From NCBI RefSeq assembly GCF_007097525.1, contig NZ_VKDD01000002.1, positions 558,001-622,000 of the forward strand: a DNA stretch of 64,000 nucleotides, read 5' to 3'. Below are positions 34,210-42,202 of this stretch, piece by piece; within the stretch, counting starts at the first letter, position 1, and every line of letters begins with the position of its first letter. The notes below the pieces were generated by a model that saw nothing but the letters and a program-made list of their open reading frames with translations, ran no database searches and had not been told where the DNA came from. This DNA comes from Thalassomonas sp. M1454. Lineage in GTDB: Bacteria; Pseudomonadota; Gammaproteobacteria; Enterobacterales; Alteromonadaceae. The position numbers were made by a program, and so were the translations under genes.

Positions 34210-36336
34210 ATGAATCAATTTATCGCGTTAACCTCTTTTGGTATTGAATCTTTGCTTGCTGACGAGTTACGTCTGCTTGGCGCTGAAGATATTATGCAAA
34301 AACCAGAAGGGATTTATTTTTCTGCAGAGTTAGCTACTGCTTATGAAATTTGTTTAAAAACAAGACTAGCTAGTAGGGTACTTATCCGTGTGGGTGACGG
34401 TAAGTCATCTAAAGATAAAGAAGAACTATATAGTGCAGCGAAAGCAATAGATTGGACAGAACATTTTAATTCAGATGATTTCTTTGCTATCGACTTTGTT
34501 GGTAAAAACGAAAACATACGTGATTCACAATTTGGTGGCTTAACAGTTAAAGACGCTGTTGTTGATTGTTTCAGAGACGCCGGACTTGATAGGCCTTCAG
34601 TTGAGAAGTATCAGCCAGATATTCGTATTCAAGCACGATTGGTTCGTAACCAAATTCATTTCTTTGTTGATTTCTCTGGTCGTAGTTTATTCCAGCGAGG
34701 TTACCGTGAAGGTACAGGTGCTGCGCCTATTAAAGAAAACTTAGCAGCAGCATTAATCACTCGTTCGGGTTGGTTAGCTGATACAAGTAAGCCTCTTATC
34801 GATCCTATGTGTGGCTCGGGTACTTTATTACTAGAAGCTGTCGGTATGGCTGCAGGTGTTTGCGCTAATGTTGAAAGAGAGTCGTGGGGTTTTACACGCT
34901 GGAAGTTTCATGATGCCGTGTTATGGAATGAAATCTTTGAGAAAGCGAAAGCCGAATCAGAGCAAGCTCTTGCACAATGTAAAGTAAAAGTGTTTGGTTA
35001 TGATATGGATGGCCGTGTATTACGTAACGCTAAAGATAATGCGCGTAATGCTGGTATTAGCCATTTAATGGAATTTAAGCAAGGCCGTGCTGAAGAGTTA
35101 AAAAATCAATTTAGTGAGCCAGGGCATATTATCTTTAACCCTCCTTATGGTGAACGAATTGGTTCTTTACCTGAATTAGTCGCTACCTTTACTGAGCTTG
35201 GTAAAGTGTTTAAGAAAGAGTTTGTTAATTGGCAAGTAAGCTTAATCACTTCAAATATAGAATTATTAGCTCTGCTTAAGCTTTCGAGTCATAAACGCTA
35301 TAAGTTTAAAAATGGCCCATTAGATTGTCAGTTTGCTTTATATGATGTTAATGAGAAACAAATTGAGCGTACGCCAGTAGAAGCTGATTTTACTGGTCAA
35401 AACTCTGATTTTGCTAACAGGTTAAAGAAAAATCTAAAAGGTATGAAATCATGGTTGAAGCAAAATAACGTTAGTTGTTACCGTGTTTATGATGCTGATA
35501 TTCCAGAGTTTAACGTTGCGATTGATAAATATAATGATCATATTGTTATCCATGAATATGCCGCGCCAAAAGATGTTGACGAGTTAAAAGCTGCTCAACG
35601 TTTACAAGAGGTGATCTTTTGGGCGCCACGTGTAATGGATATTGCTCCAGATAAAGTAGCGCTAAAAGTACGAGCTAAACAAAAAGGTAAAACTCAGTAT
35701 CAACAACTGAGTAAAACCAATAAAGCCTTAACTGTGCATGAGTACGATGCTTTATTTAAAGTTAATCTTTGGGATTACCTTGATACCGGTTTGTTTTTAG
35801 ATCACCGTAAAACCCGTAAGATTGTTGCTAAAAAGTCGCAAGGTAAATCTTTATTGAACCTATTTGCTTACACCGGCTCTGTATCTGTACAAGCTGCACT
35901 AGCTGGCGCAGAGAAAGTAACAACGGTTGATATGTCGAATACTTACTTAGAGTGGGCAAAAGATAATTTTGAGCTTAACAAGTTACGTGGCCATAAATAC
36001 GAGTTTATTCAAGCTGACTGCTTAAAGTGGCTTAGCGACAATAAAACTACCTATGATGTTGTGTTTATAGATCCTCCTACGTTTTCAAACTCAAAGCGCA
36101 TGGATGAAAGTTTTGATGTGCAACGTGATCACTTAGCGCTAATTAAATCAGGTATGAAATCTGTAAGTGTTGGTGGAGAATTAGTGTTCACTAATAACAA
36201 GCGTAATTTTAAAATGGACTTTGACGGTTTAAATTTAGTTGGGTTAAAAGCTGAATGTTTAACTGAAGTGACTCGTGATTTTGATTTTAAACGTAACAAG
36301 CACATTCATAACAGCTGGGTTATAACACGTTTATAA
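34210..36336 (+). CDS. rlmL: bifunctional 23S rRNA methyltransferase RlmKL (m2G2445 / m7G2069)
   Basis: A 708-residue fused rRNA methyltransferase (E. coli 702). I set the start at ATG 34210, where the protein begins MNQFIALTSFGIESLLADEL as in the family; the in-frame ATG at 34183 would add nine atypical residues. A THUMP domain (about 50-155) is followed by the RlmL domain with DPMCGSGTLLLEA and NPPYGERIG, and then the RlmK domain with LLNLFAYTGSVSVQAALAGA and VFIDPPTFSNSKRM. It modifies G2445 and G2069 during large-subunit assembly. A good -10 hexamer (TATAAT at 34148-34153) lies upstream, and the initiator tRNA array is divergent. Confidence 0.96.
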   Translation: MNQFIALTSFGIESLLADELRLLGAEDIMQKPEGIYFSAELATAYEICLKTRLASRVLIRVGDGKSSKDKEELYSAAKAIDWTEHFNSDDFFAIDFVGKNENIRDSQFGGLTVKDAVVDCFRDAGLDRPSVEKYQPDIRIQARLVRNQIHFFVDFSGRSLFQRGYREGTGAAPIKENLAAALITRSGWLADTSKPLIDPMCGSGTLLLEAVGMAAGVCANVERESWGFTRWKFHDAVLWNEIFEKAKAESEQALAQCKVKVFGYDMDGRVLRNAKDNARNAGISHLMEFKQGRAEELKNQFSEPGHIIFNPPYGERIGSLPELVATFTELGKVFKKEFVNWQVSLITSNIELLALLKLSSHKRYKFKNGPLDCQFALYDVNEKQIERTPVEADFTGQNSDFANRLKKNLKGMKSWLKQNNVSCYRVYDADIPEFNVAIDKYNDHIVIHEYAAPKDVDELKAAQRLQEVIFWAPRVMDIAPDKVALKVRAKQKGKTQYQQLSKTNKALTVHEYDALFKVNLWDYLDTGLFLDHRKTRKIVAKKSQGKSLLNLFAYTGSVSVQAALAGAEKVTTVDMSNTYLEWAKDNFELNKLRGHKYEFIQADCLKWLSDNKTTYDVVFIDPPTFSNSKRMDESFDVQRDHLALIKSGMKSVSVGGELVFTNNKRNFKMDFDGLNLVGLKAECLTEVTRDFDFKRNKHIHNSWVITRL

Positions 36337-36368
36337 TTGCTTAGAGCTTAATTAAACAAGTTTAAATA

Positions 36369-36620
36369 ATGATAGAACAACAAATTTCATATAATCTTTA
36401 TGGCACCGAAGGGTGCCATTTATGCGAATTAGCATTAGAGCTGTGTAAACAGGCTGAAATCGGCACACAATGTAGCTATATAGATATCATTGACTCACCA
36501 ACACTGGTAGAGTTATACCGCATCAGCATTCCCGTTTTAGAACGCTTAGATAATAATCAAACATTATTTTGGCCGTTCGACTTACAACAACTACAAGAGT
36601 TTATTTGTGGAACTAATTAG
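36369..36620 (+). CDS. glutaredoxin-like protein (DUF836 family)
   Basis: An 83-residue thioredoxin-fold protein. The redox motif is CHLCELALELC (CxxC at about 16-19), with YRISIPVLER containing the cis-proline before strand beta-3, both glutaredoxin features. It has no signal peptide and is cytosolic. Its stop overlaps the GTG start of uup by 14 bases, so the two are translationally coupled. The same gene pair order (rlmKL, glutaredoxin-like, uup) occurs in other gammaproteobacteria as far as I recall. Target protein unknown. Confidence 0.85.
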   Translation: MIEQQISYNLYGTEGCHLCELALELCKQAEIGTQCSYIDIIDSPTLVELYRISIPVLERLDNNQTLFWPFDLQQLQEFICGTN

Positions 36621-38511
36621 AATTACTAACGCAGAGCTTGCGTTTGGCGAAGATAAAATACTCGCTAATACAGAATTTAGAATAAAAACTGGCGAGCGTG
36701 TATGTCTTGTTGGTCGTAATGGCGCAGGTAAGTCGTCATTAATGAAAATTATTAATGGTATGCAAACCTTAGACGATGGTCAGATGGTGTTTTCAAATAA
36801 CATCCGAGTAGCAATGCTAGCTCAAGATCCGCCTAAATCAGAAGATACTAGTATATTTGATTATGTTGCACTTGGATTAGAGAAAACGGGTGAATTAATT
36901 CGTCAGTACCATCAAGCGCTAAATCTTGTGGTAGAAGATCCTTCTGAGCAAAACTTAGAAAAGATGTCACGTATTCAAGAGCAACTTGATCAAAACAATG
37001 CTTGGGATGACGAGCAACGTATTGAACAAGTCTTAAGTAAATTACATTTAACTGCCGATCAAAGTATTTCTGAGTTATCCGGTGGTTGGTTAAGAAAGGT
37101 AGCCTTAGCTCAAGCTTTGGTTACAAACCCAGATGTACTGCTGCTTGATGAGCCTACGAACCACTTAGATATCGACAGCGTGTTGTGGCTCGAGAATTTC
37201 CTTAAAAATTATAAAGGTACAATTGTATTTATCAGTCATGATAGGGCGTTTATACGCTCGGTATCAACTCGTATTGTTGATTTAGACCGAGGTAAGTTAA
37301 CGAGTTATCCTGGTGATTATGACGTTTACTTACAACAAAAAGAGCACGATTTACAAGTTGAAGCACAACAGAATGAGTTGTTTGATAAAAAGCTTGCTGA
37401 AGAAGAAGTGTGGATCCGACAAGGTGTTAAAGCGCGTCGTACTCGCAACGAAGGCCGTGTTAGAGCGCTAGAAAAACTTAGAAATGAACGTAAAGCACGC
37501 CGTGATGTTAAAAAACAAGACAACATGGTGCTTACTCAAGGCGATCGCTCAGGTAAGTTAGTATTTGAATGTGAAAATTTAAATATGACTTTTAATGATA
37601 AAAGTATCATTAACAACCTTGATTTGCTTATTACTCGTGGTGATAGAGTCGCCTTAATTGGTGGCAATGGTGTTGGTAAATCAACGTTATTAAAGTTAAT
37701 CACTGGCCAATACCAACAAACTTCAGGAAAAATGCGCCAAGGTGTTAATTTAGAAATTGCTTATTTTGATCAACATCGAGCTCAACTTGACGTTAATATG
37801 ACAGTTCAAGATGCCGTGTCTGAAGGCAAACAAGAAGTTATGGTCAACGGCAAGCAGCGTCATGTACTTGGTTACTTACAAGATTTCTTATTTAGTCCTA
37901 AACGCGCACGCACACCAGTTCGTGCACTATCTGGTGGAGAGCGCAATCGTTTATTACTTGCCAAGCTATTTTTAAAACCGAGTAATTTACTTATTCTCGA
38001 TGAGCCAACAAATGATTTGGACATTGAAACATTAGAGTTACTCGAAATGGTGGTTGCAAATTACCCTGGCACTGTTTTATTAGTGAGTCATGACCGTGAT
38101 TTTGTAAATAATTGTGTTAATAGCTGTCTTTATTTCGATGGAAGTGGTGAAATAGGACAAATTGTTGGCGGTTATAGTGACGTACAAGATTATTTGTTAT
38201 ATAAAGCTGAACTAAATAAGAAGTTTGACGTCAAACCGAAAGTTAAAGAAAAAACAGTAGTAGCTACGAAAGTAAAGAACAAGCTTTCTTATAAAGAGCA
38301 AATGGAACTAGATTCATTGCCTGAAAAAGTAGCTGAACTAGAAACTCTGATTACTGAAACACAAGATAAAATAAATTCAGCTGATTTTTTTGAACAACCA
38401 GAAGATGAAACCAAAGCTGTGTTGGTTAAATTAGAAAAATTAGAAGCTGAACTCGAAGTTGCCTTTGATAGATGGCAAGAATTAGAAGAATTTCAAGAGA
38501 AAAGTAGTTAA
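36607..38511 (+). CDS. uup: ABC-F family ATPase Uup
   Basis: A 634-residue cytosolic ABC-F protein (E. coli Uup 635). It has two ABC domains: Walker A GRNGAGKSS with signature LSGGWLRKVALAQAL and VLLLDEPTNHLDIDS in the first; GGNGVGKST, LSGGERNRLLLAKL and LLILDEPTNDLDIET in the second. A basic linker (about 250-305) joins them, and a C-terminal coiled-coil of about 70 residues (DSLPEKVAELETLITETQDK...) is the DNA/ribosome-binding tail typical of Uup. ABC-F proteins act on ribosomes; uup mutants show increased precise transposon excision. The start is GTG at 36607 inside the preceding gene. Confidence 0.95.
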   Translation: MELIRITNAELAFGEDKILANTEFRIKTGERVCLVGRNGAGKSSLMKIINGMQTLDDGQMVFSNNIRVAMLAQDPPKSEDTSIFDYVALGLEKTGELIRQYHQALNLVVEDPSEQNLEKMSRIQEQLDQNNAWDDEQRIEQVLSKLHLTADQSISELSGGWLRKVALAQALVTNPDVLLLDEPTNHLDIDSVLWLENFLKNYKGTIVFISHDRAFIRSVSTRIVDLDRGKLTSYPGDYDVYLQQKEHDLQVEAQQNELFDKKLAEEEVWIRQGVKARRTRNEGRVRALEKLRNERKARRDVKKQDNMVLTQGDRSGKLVFECENLNMTFNDKSIINNLDLLITRGDRVALIGGNGVGKSTLLKLITGQYQQTSGKMRQGVNLEIAYFDQHRAQLDVNMTVQDAVSEGKQEVMVNGKQRHVLGYLQDFLFSPKRARTPVRALSGGERNRLLLAKLFLKPSNLLILDEPTNDLDIETLELLEMVVANYPGTVLLVSHDRDFVNNCVNSCLYFDGSGEIGQIVGGYSDVQDYLLYKAELNKKFDVKPKVKEKTVVATKVKNKLSYKEQMELDSLPEKVAELETLITETQDKINSADFFEQPEDETKAVLVKLEKLEAELEVAFDRWQELEEFQEKSS

Positions 38512-40319
38512 TGAAAACCTTGATTAAATCCGTTTTAACACTAAGCATTTCCACCGCTTTATTCGCTCAATCAGCATCAGCTGCAACTTATGACATCATC
38601 GATTTAGGTGTTGTTGATAGTGTTAAACATACCTATGGTATAGATGCTAATACACTTGGACAAACTGTTGTTTCAGCACAAACATCATATAATTTTCCGG
38701 TACAATTTGATCTTTTAGATGAAGATGATTTTGATGATATTGTTCGCTATGCAGATAATTATCATGAGCAAGTATTTGAACTTAACGATATTGAAGACGA
38801 AGATGCTTTAAGGGCAGGTAATCCAACAGCTAATGACTTATCTTGGACTATTAGTTGGTTAAGAGGTAAATCTGATACTCGTTATCAAAAAATCTCTGAC
38901 ACTTTTGTTTTCGTCAATGATGCTGGCGTATCTTCAACGCAGTTATCTATTTTCGATACGGTTATTCCCGGTACGAGTGAGTTAAGTCGTACAACGGTTG
39001 AAGTTCCTAAAGGCATTACCGAAGATGGGTGGGTATTTGGTAGCTCGTCATCTCCTTACTTACCGCTTGAACCTTATGATGAACGCAAGAATGATGATGA
39101 TGTAGTTCATTGGATCACACATGGTACCGATGGCGACCCATACACTGGATTCACCAGTCGAGGATTTATTAAATTATCTCCTGAGTCGGAAACAATTGAA
39201 GCTACTCCGCTGATGGCTGAGTGGGGTGGTTTGTCTGCTGTAAATGATATCAATATTAATAAGGTAGCCGTAGGCACTAGTAGTGTGGCGTTAAACCCTG
39301 AAGTTGAAGAATCGATGCTAGATGACAACGACAATGGTTGTAATGATCCCGATTATGTTGGTGAAGGTCGTTATTATCCTAGAGAAGTATGTATTTTCCG
39401 CTATAAATCGCGCCTATACTTTTCAAATGCTGTTAAGTGGACTATCAGTGCTGATGGCACCAGTGTTGAAGTTGAAGATTTAGGTACAGGTATTACTAAC
39501 CCTAACGAAGAAGATGAGCGAGCTTTCACCAGTAGTGCTACTAGTATCAATGATAATGGAATAATTGTTGGTTACTCTCATTTTTGGTGGGATTACGATG
39601 AAACACCAAATAGAAATGAAAGAGTAGGTAGCTTTGCTGCAGTTTTTAAAGATGGTGAAGTAATCGATTTTACCGATCGTGATACATATTTTGAATCACG
39701 AGCTTATGATATTGCTAACACTGGCATGTTTACCGGTTACATGTATAGATATGTCAATGGTAAACCAAGAACTAAGTTCTTTTATGCAGATGCTAATGCC
39801 GAAACTATTGAACCTATTTTCCCTGAAGATTTCTTCAAAGGCTCATCAAGTATTGGTTATGCTATAAATAATAGCGGCTTTATTGTTGGTGAAGGTGAAA
39901 TAGAAACATTCGTTGATAGCTCTGCAACTAAACGTCGTCGCCATGGCTTTTTATATGATATTAAACTTGATAAATTCTATGACGTAAATTCATTTTTATC
40001 ATGTGAGCAGCAAGCCCAATTTGATATAGTTGAAGCTCGAGGCATAAACGATGATGGAGTTATACTTGCAACAGCCTTTGCTAAACAAGAACGTTTAGAT
40101 TCAAAAGGCGAGCCTCTAGTTCTTGAGGGAACTAGTTCAAATGAAGAAGATGTTTTAAGAGCCGTTTACTTAACACCGGATACGCCGCTAGTTAGTGGTG
40201 AAGAGATTGTTGTTAATGATTGTGCTGAACTAGAAGAGAAAACAGAACGTCAAGGCGCGAGCTTTGGTTACCTATCATTATTTGCTTTAATGTTATTAGG
40301 CTTTAGACGTAAGCGCTAA
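38511..40319 (+). CDS. exported DUF3466-family protein with GlyGly-CTERM-like tail
   Basis: A 602-residue acidic protein with a Sec signal peptide (MKTLIKSVLTLSISTALFAQSASAA, cut near residue 25). The body contains repeated motifs of the type INDNGIIVGYS, IANTGMFTGYM, INNSGFIVGEG and INDDGVILATA, which look like a repeated beta unit of a propeller-like fold. The C-terminus GASFGYLSLFALMLLGFRRKR has the small-residue, hydrophobic-helix, basic-cluster layout of GlyGly-CTERM (rhombosortase) signals, with GA for GG. The start codon overlaps the uup stop by one base (TAATG). The uup neighbourhood is shared with DUF3466 genes of other marine gammaproteobacteria as I recall. Function unknown. Confidence 0.8.
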   Translation: MKTLIKSVLTLSISTALFAQSASAATYDIIDLGVVDSVKHTYGIDANTLGQTVVSAQTSYNFPVQFDLLDEDDFDDIVRYADNYHEQVFELNDIEDEDALRAGNPTANDLSWTISWLRGKSDTRYQKISDTFVFVNDAGVSSTQLSIFDTVIPGTSELSRTTVEVPKGITEDGWVFGSSSSPYLPLEPYDERKNDDDVVHWITHGTDGDPYTGFTSRGFIKLSPESETIEATPLMAEWGGLSAVNDININKVAVGTSSVALNPEVEESMLDDNDNGCNDPDYVGEGRYYPREVCIFRYKSRLYFSNAVKWTISADGTSVEVEDLGTGITNPNEEDERAFTSSATSINDNGIIVGYSHFWWDYDETPNRNERVGSFAAVFKDGEVIDFTDRDTYFESRAYDIANTGMFTGYMYRYVNGKPRTKFFYADANAETIEPIFPEDFFKGSSSIGYAINNSGFIVGEGEIETFVDSSATKRRRHGFLYDIKLDKFYDVNSFLSCEQQAQFDIVEARGINDDGVILATAFAKQERLDSKGEPLVLEGTSSNEEDVLRAVYLTPDTPLVSGEEIVVNDCAELEEKTERQGASFGYLSLFALMLLGFRRKR

Positions 40320-40344
40320 TAATACCAACTAATTTTAGGTAAAC

Positions 40345-40377
40345 AAAAAGGGAAGCTTATAGCTTCCCTTTTTTATT
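40345..40377. terminator. bidirectional terminator between the DUF3466 gene and fabA
   Basis: AAAAGGGAAGCT and AGCTTCCCTTTT are perfect 12-base arms around TAT, followed by TTATT. Convergent genes share it. Confidence 0.9.
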
Positions 40378-40393
40378 GGATTAAAAGTTTAAA

Positions 40394-40909
40394 TTAAAAC
40401 TTAGAAGTATCTGTAAATAATCCAACTTTTAAATCTGTTGCTGTGTAAATTACTTTACCATCAACTGAAACAGTACCGTCTGCTATACCCATAAACAATT
40501 TACGTTTAATTACGCGCTTAAAGTCAATTTGGTAAGTTACTTTTTTGCTTGTTGGTAAGATTTGGCCGGTAAATTTAACTTCACCTACACCTAAAGCACG
40601 ACCAAAACCTGGGCCACCTGACCATGCTAGGTAAAAACCTAATAGCTGCCACATTGCATCAAGACCTAAACAACCTGGCATAACCGGATCACCTTTGAAG
40701 TGACAATCAAAGAACCATAGATCAGGGTTAATATCTAATTCAGCAGTTATTTCACCTTTACCAAATAAACCACCTTCTTCAGTGATGTTAATAATTCGGT
40801 CCATCATTAGCATATTATCAACAGGTAGTTTTGAGTTACCTTCGCCAAATAATTCACCTGTACCGGCCTGGATCAAACCAGCTTTATCGTATGAGTTTTT
40901 TTGTTCCAT
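40394..40909 (-). CDS. fabA: 3-hydroxydecanoyl-ACP dehydratase/isomerase FabA
   Basis: FabA (171 residues; E. coli 172) dehydrates 3-hydroxydecanoyl-ACP and isomerises the product to cis-3-decenoyl-ACP, the branch point to unsaturated fatty acids. The active-site histidine is H70 in [16 protein letters not shown] and the aspartate is D84 in [17 protein letters not shown] hot-dog fold with [17 protein letters not shown] follows. It is monocistronic. The upstream region holds two FabR-like palindromes (40994-41013 and 41091-41110), so repression by a FabR-type regulator is likely. Confidence 0.97.
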   Translation of the reverse strand: MEQKNSYDKAGLIQAGTGELFGEGNSKLPVDNMLMMDRIINITEEGGLFGKGEITAELDINPDLWFFDCHFKGDPVMPGCLGLDAMWQLLGFYLAWSGGPGFGRALGVGEVKFTGQILPTSKKVTYQIDFKRVIKRKLFMGIADGTVSVDGKVIYTATDLKVGLFTDTSKF

Positions 40910-40993
40910 GAGTCTTCTTACTTATATTGTAATAAAAATGGATGTGGGTTGCCTGCAACCAACATCCATATAAAAAATAATAGGAGTGCACTT

Positions 40994-41013
40994 TAGCGTA
41001 CACTTGTACACTA
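40994..41013. promoter_or_regulatory. FabR-like operator palindrome upstream of fabA
   Basis: TAGCGTACACTTGTACACTA: the left arm TAGCGTACAC and the complemented right arm TAGTGTACAA differ at two positions. It resembles the AGCGTACA...TGTNCGCT type of site known for FabR/YijC at fabA and fabB. It lies 85 bases upstream of the fabA start. Confidence 0.65.
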
Positions 41014-41090
41014 AACAATAGCGTTTACGAATATATTTGTCTGGACCGATGAGTCAAGTAGGTATTTTGGGGCTATATAGTACATAAATA

Positions 41091-41110
41091 AAGCGAACAC
41101 TTGTTCGCAA
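41091..41110. promoter_or_regulatory. second FabR-like palindrome, proximal to the divergent small gene
   Basis: AAGCGAACACTTGTTCGCAA has a perfect GCGAACA/TGTTCGC core spaced by CT, of the same class as the site at 40994-41013. It is 84 bases upstream of the start of the gene at 41194, almost the same distance as the first site has from fabA. Confidence 0.6.
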
Positions 41111-41193
41111 TAAGCATTTGTTAAAAATAGATTGCAATTATTTTGGTTATGCGTAACCATTTAAGGGTGATTTAATCATTAAAGGAGTTACCT

Positions 41194-41445
41194 ATGGAGA
41201 AAAAAGCAGCTCTAACCAATGCCGAAAAGCAAAAACGTTTTAGAGAGCGCCAAAAGAACGTTGGTAAAAAAGAAGTCAGAGGTTACCTAAGTTCTGAGGC
41301 AATCGCTTGTTATGAAAAAATAAACGAGCAAACTGACTGGACTGATAGCACTATTTTATCTAACGCGGTACGAATTACTTACGCGGCATATAAAAATGGA
41401 CAAATTGGTTTGTTAAATAATTGGCTGACTAAAAATAAACTTTAA
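41194..41445 (+). CDS. small basic protein, possibly ribbon-helix-helix DNA-binding (83 aa)
   Basis: An 83-residue basic protein: a charged N-terminus KAALTNAEKQKRFRERQKNVGKKEVRGYLSSEAIACYEKI, then helical TDWTDSTILSNAVRITYAAYKNGQIGLL. A short strand (EVRGYLS) followed by two helices is the layout of ribbon-helix-helix proteins, but this is inference from pattern only. AAAGGAGTTACCT before ATG is a strong ribosome site. It is divergent from fabA and has its own FabR-like palindrome, so it may be coregulated with fatty acid synthesis or be unrelated. It is not a recognised family to me. Confidence 0.65.
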   Translation: MEKKAALTNAEKQKRFRERQKNVGKKEVRGYLSSEAIACYEKINEQTDWTDSTILSNAVRITYAAYKNGQIGLLNNWLTKNKL

Positions 41446-41540
41446 TTGCTAATTAATTTCAATAAAGCAAAGAATAGTTAATATCACAATATTTATATAT
41501 GTGTTATTTTTGCAACATATAAAGCGACAGGGGAAATATT

Positions 41541-42185
41541 TTGATCAAAGTATTATTAGTGGATGATCATGATTTAGTTAGAACAGGGATCCGCAGGCTT
41601 CTTGAAGATGCGAAAGGTATTAATGTTATTGCTGAAGCCGCAACAGGAGAAGAGGCTGTACAGTATTGTCGCAGTAATGAACCCGATGTTGTGTTGATGG
41701 ATATGAATATGCCAGGTATTGGTGGTTTAGAAGCGACTAAAAAAATTCTTCGCTATTGCCCTGATATAAAGGTGTTGTTTTTAACTGTTCATATGGAAGC
41801 TCCTATTCCTACAAAAGTTATGCAAATTGGCGCTGCCGGTTTTTTAACTAAGTCAACTGCACCACAGGAAATGATTCAAGCAATTAAAGCGGTTAATAGT
41901 GGCCAACGTTACATTACCCCAGATATAGCCCAGCAGATGGCTTTAAGTCAGTTTCAAACACAAGAAGAAAGCCCGCTAACCAACCTTTCTGAACGAGAGT
42001 TGCAGATCATGATGATGATCACACGCGGTGAAAAGGTTGTTGATATCTCAAATCAACTCAACCTAAGTAGTAAAACCATTAATAGTTATCGCTATCGTAT
42101 GTTTACTAAGCTCAATGTAAGTAATGATGTAGAGCTTACGCATTTAGCAATACGCTATGGCATGCACAACGTTGAACCTATTTAG
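41541..42185 (+). CDS. uvrY: response regulator UvrY/GacA (BarA-UvrY system)
   Basis: A 214-residue NarL/LuxR-type response regulator (E. coli UvrY 218). The receiver domain has VDDHDLV, the phosphorylated aspartate in VVLMDMNMPG (about D54) and the conserved lysine in GFLTKSTAPQEM. The LuxR helix-turn-helix (about 148-205) reads LSERELQIMMMITRGEKVVDISNQLNLSSKTINSYRYRMFTKL, nearly identical to UvrY. The start is TTG at 41541, with AGGGGAAA before it. In relatives it activates the CsrB/C-type small RNAs. It is followed by uvrC 17 bases on, the conserved gammaproteobacterial arrangement. Confidence 0.95.
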   Translation: MIKVLLVDDHDLVRTGIRRLLEDAKGINVIAEAATGEEAVQYCRSNEPDVVLMDMNMPGIGGLEATKKILRYCPDIKVLFLTVHMEAPIPTKVMQIGAAGFLTKSTAPQEMIQAIKAVNSGQRYITPDIAQQMALSQFQTQEESPLTNLSERELQIMMMITRGEKVVDISNQLNLSSKTINSYRYRMFTKLNVSNDVELTHLAIRYGMHNVEPI

Positions 42186-42202
42186 TAGGTAATATCGAAT
42201 TA

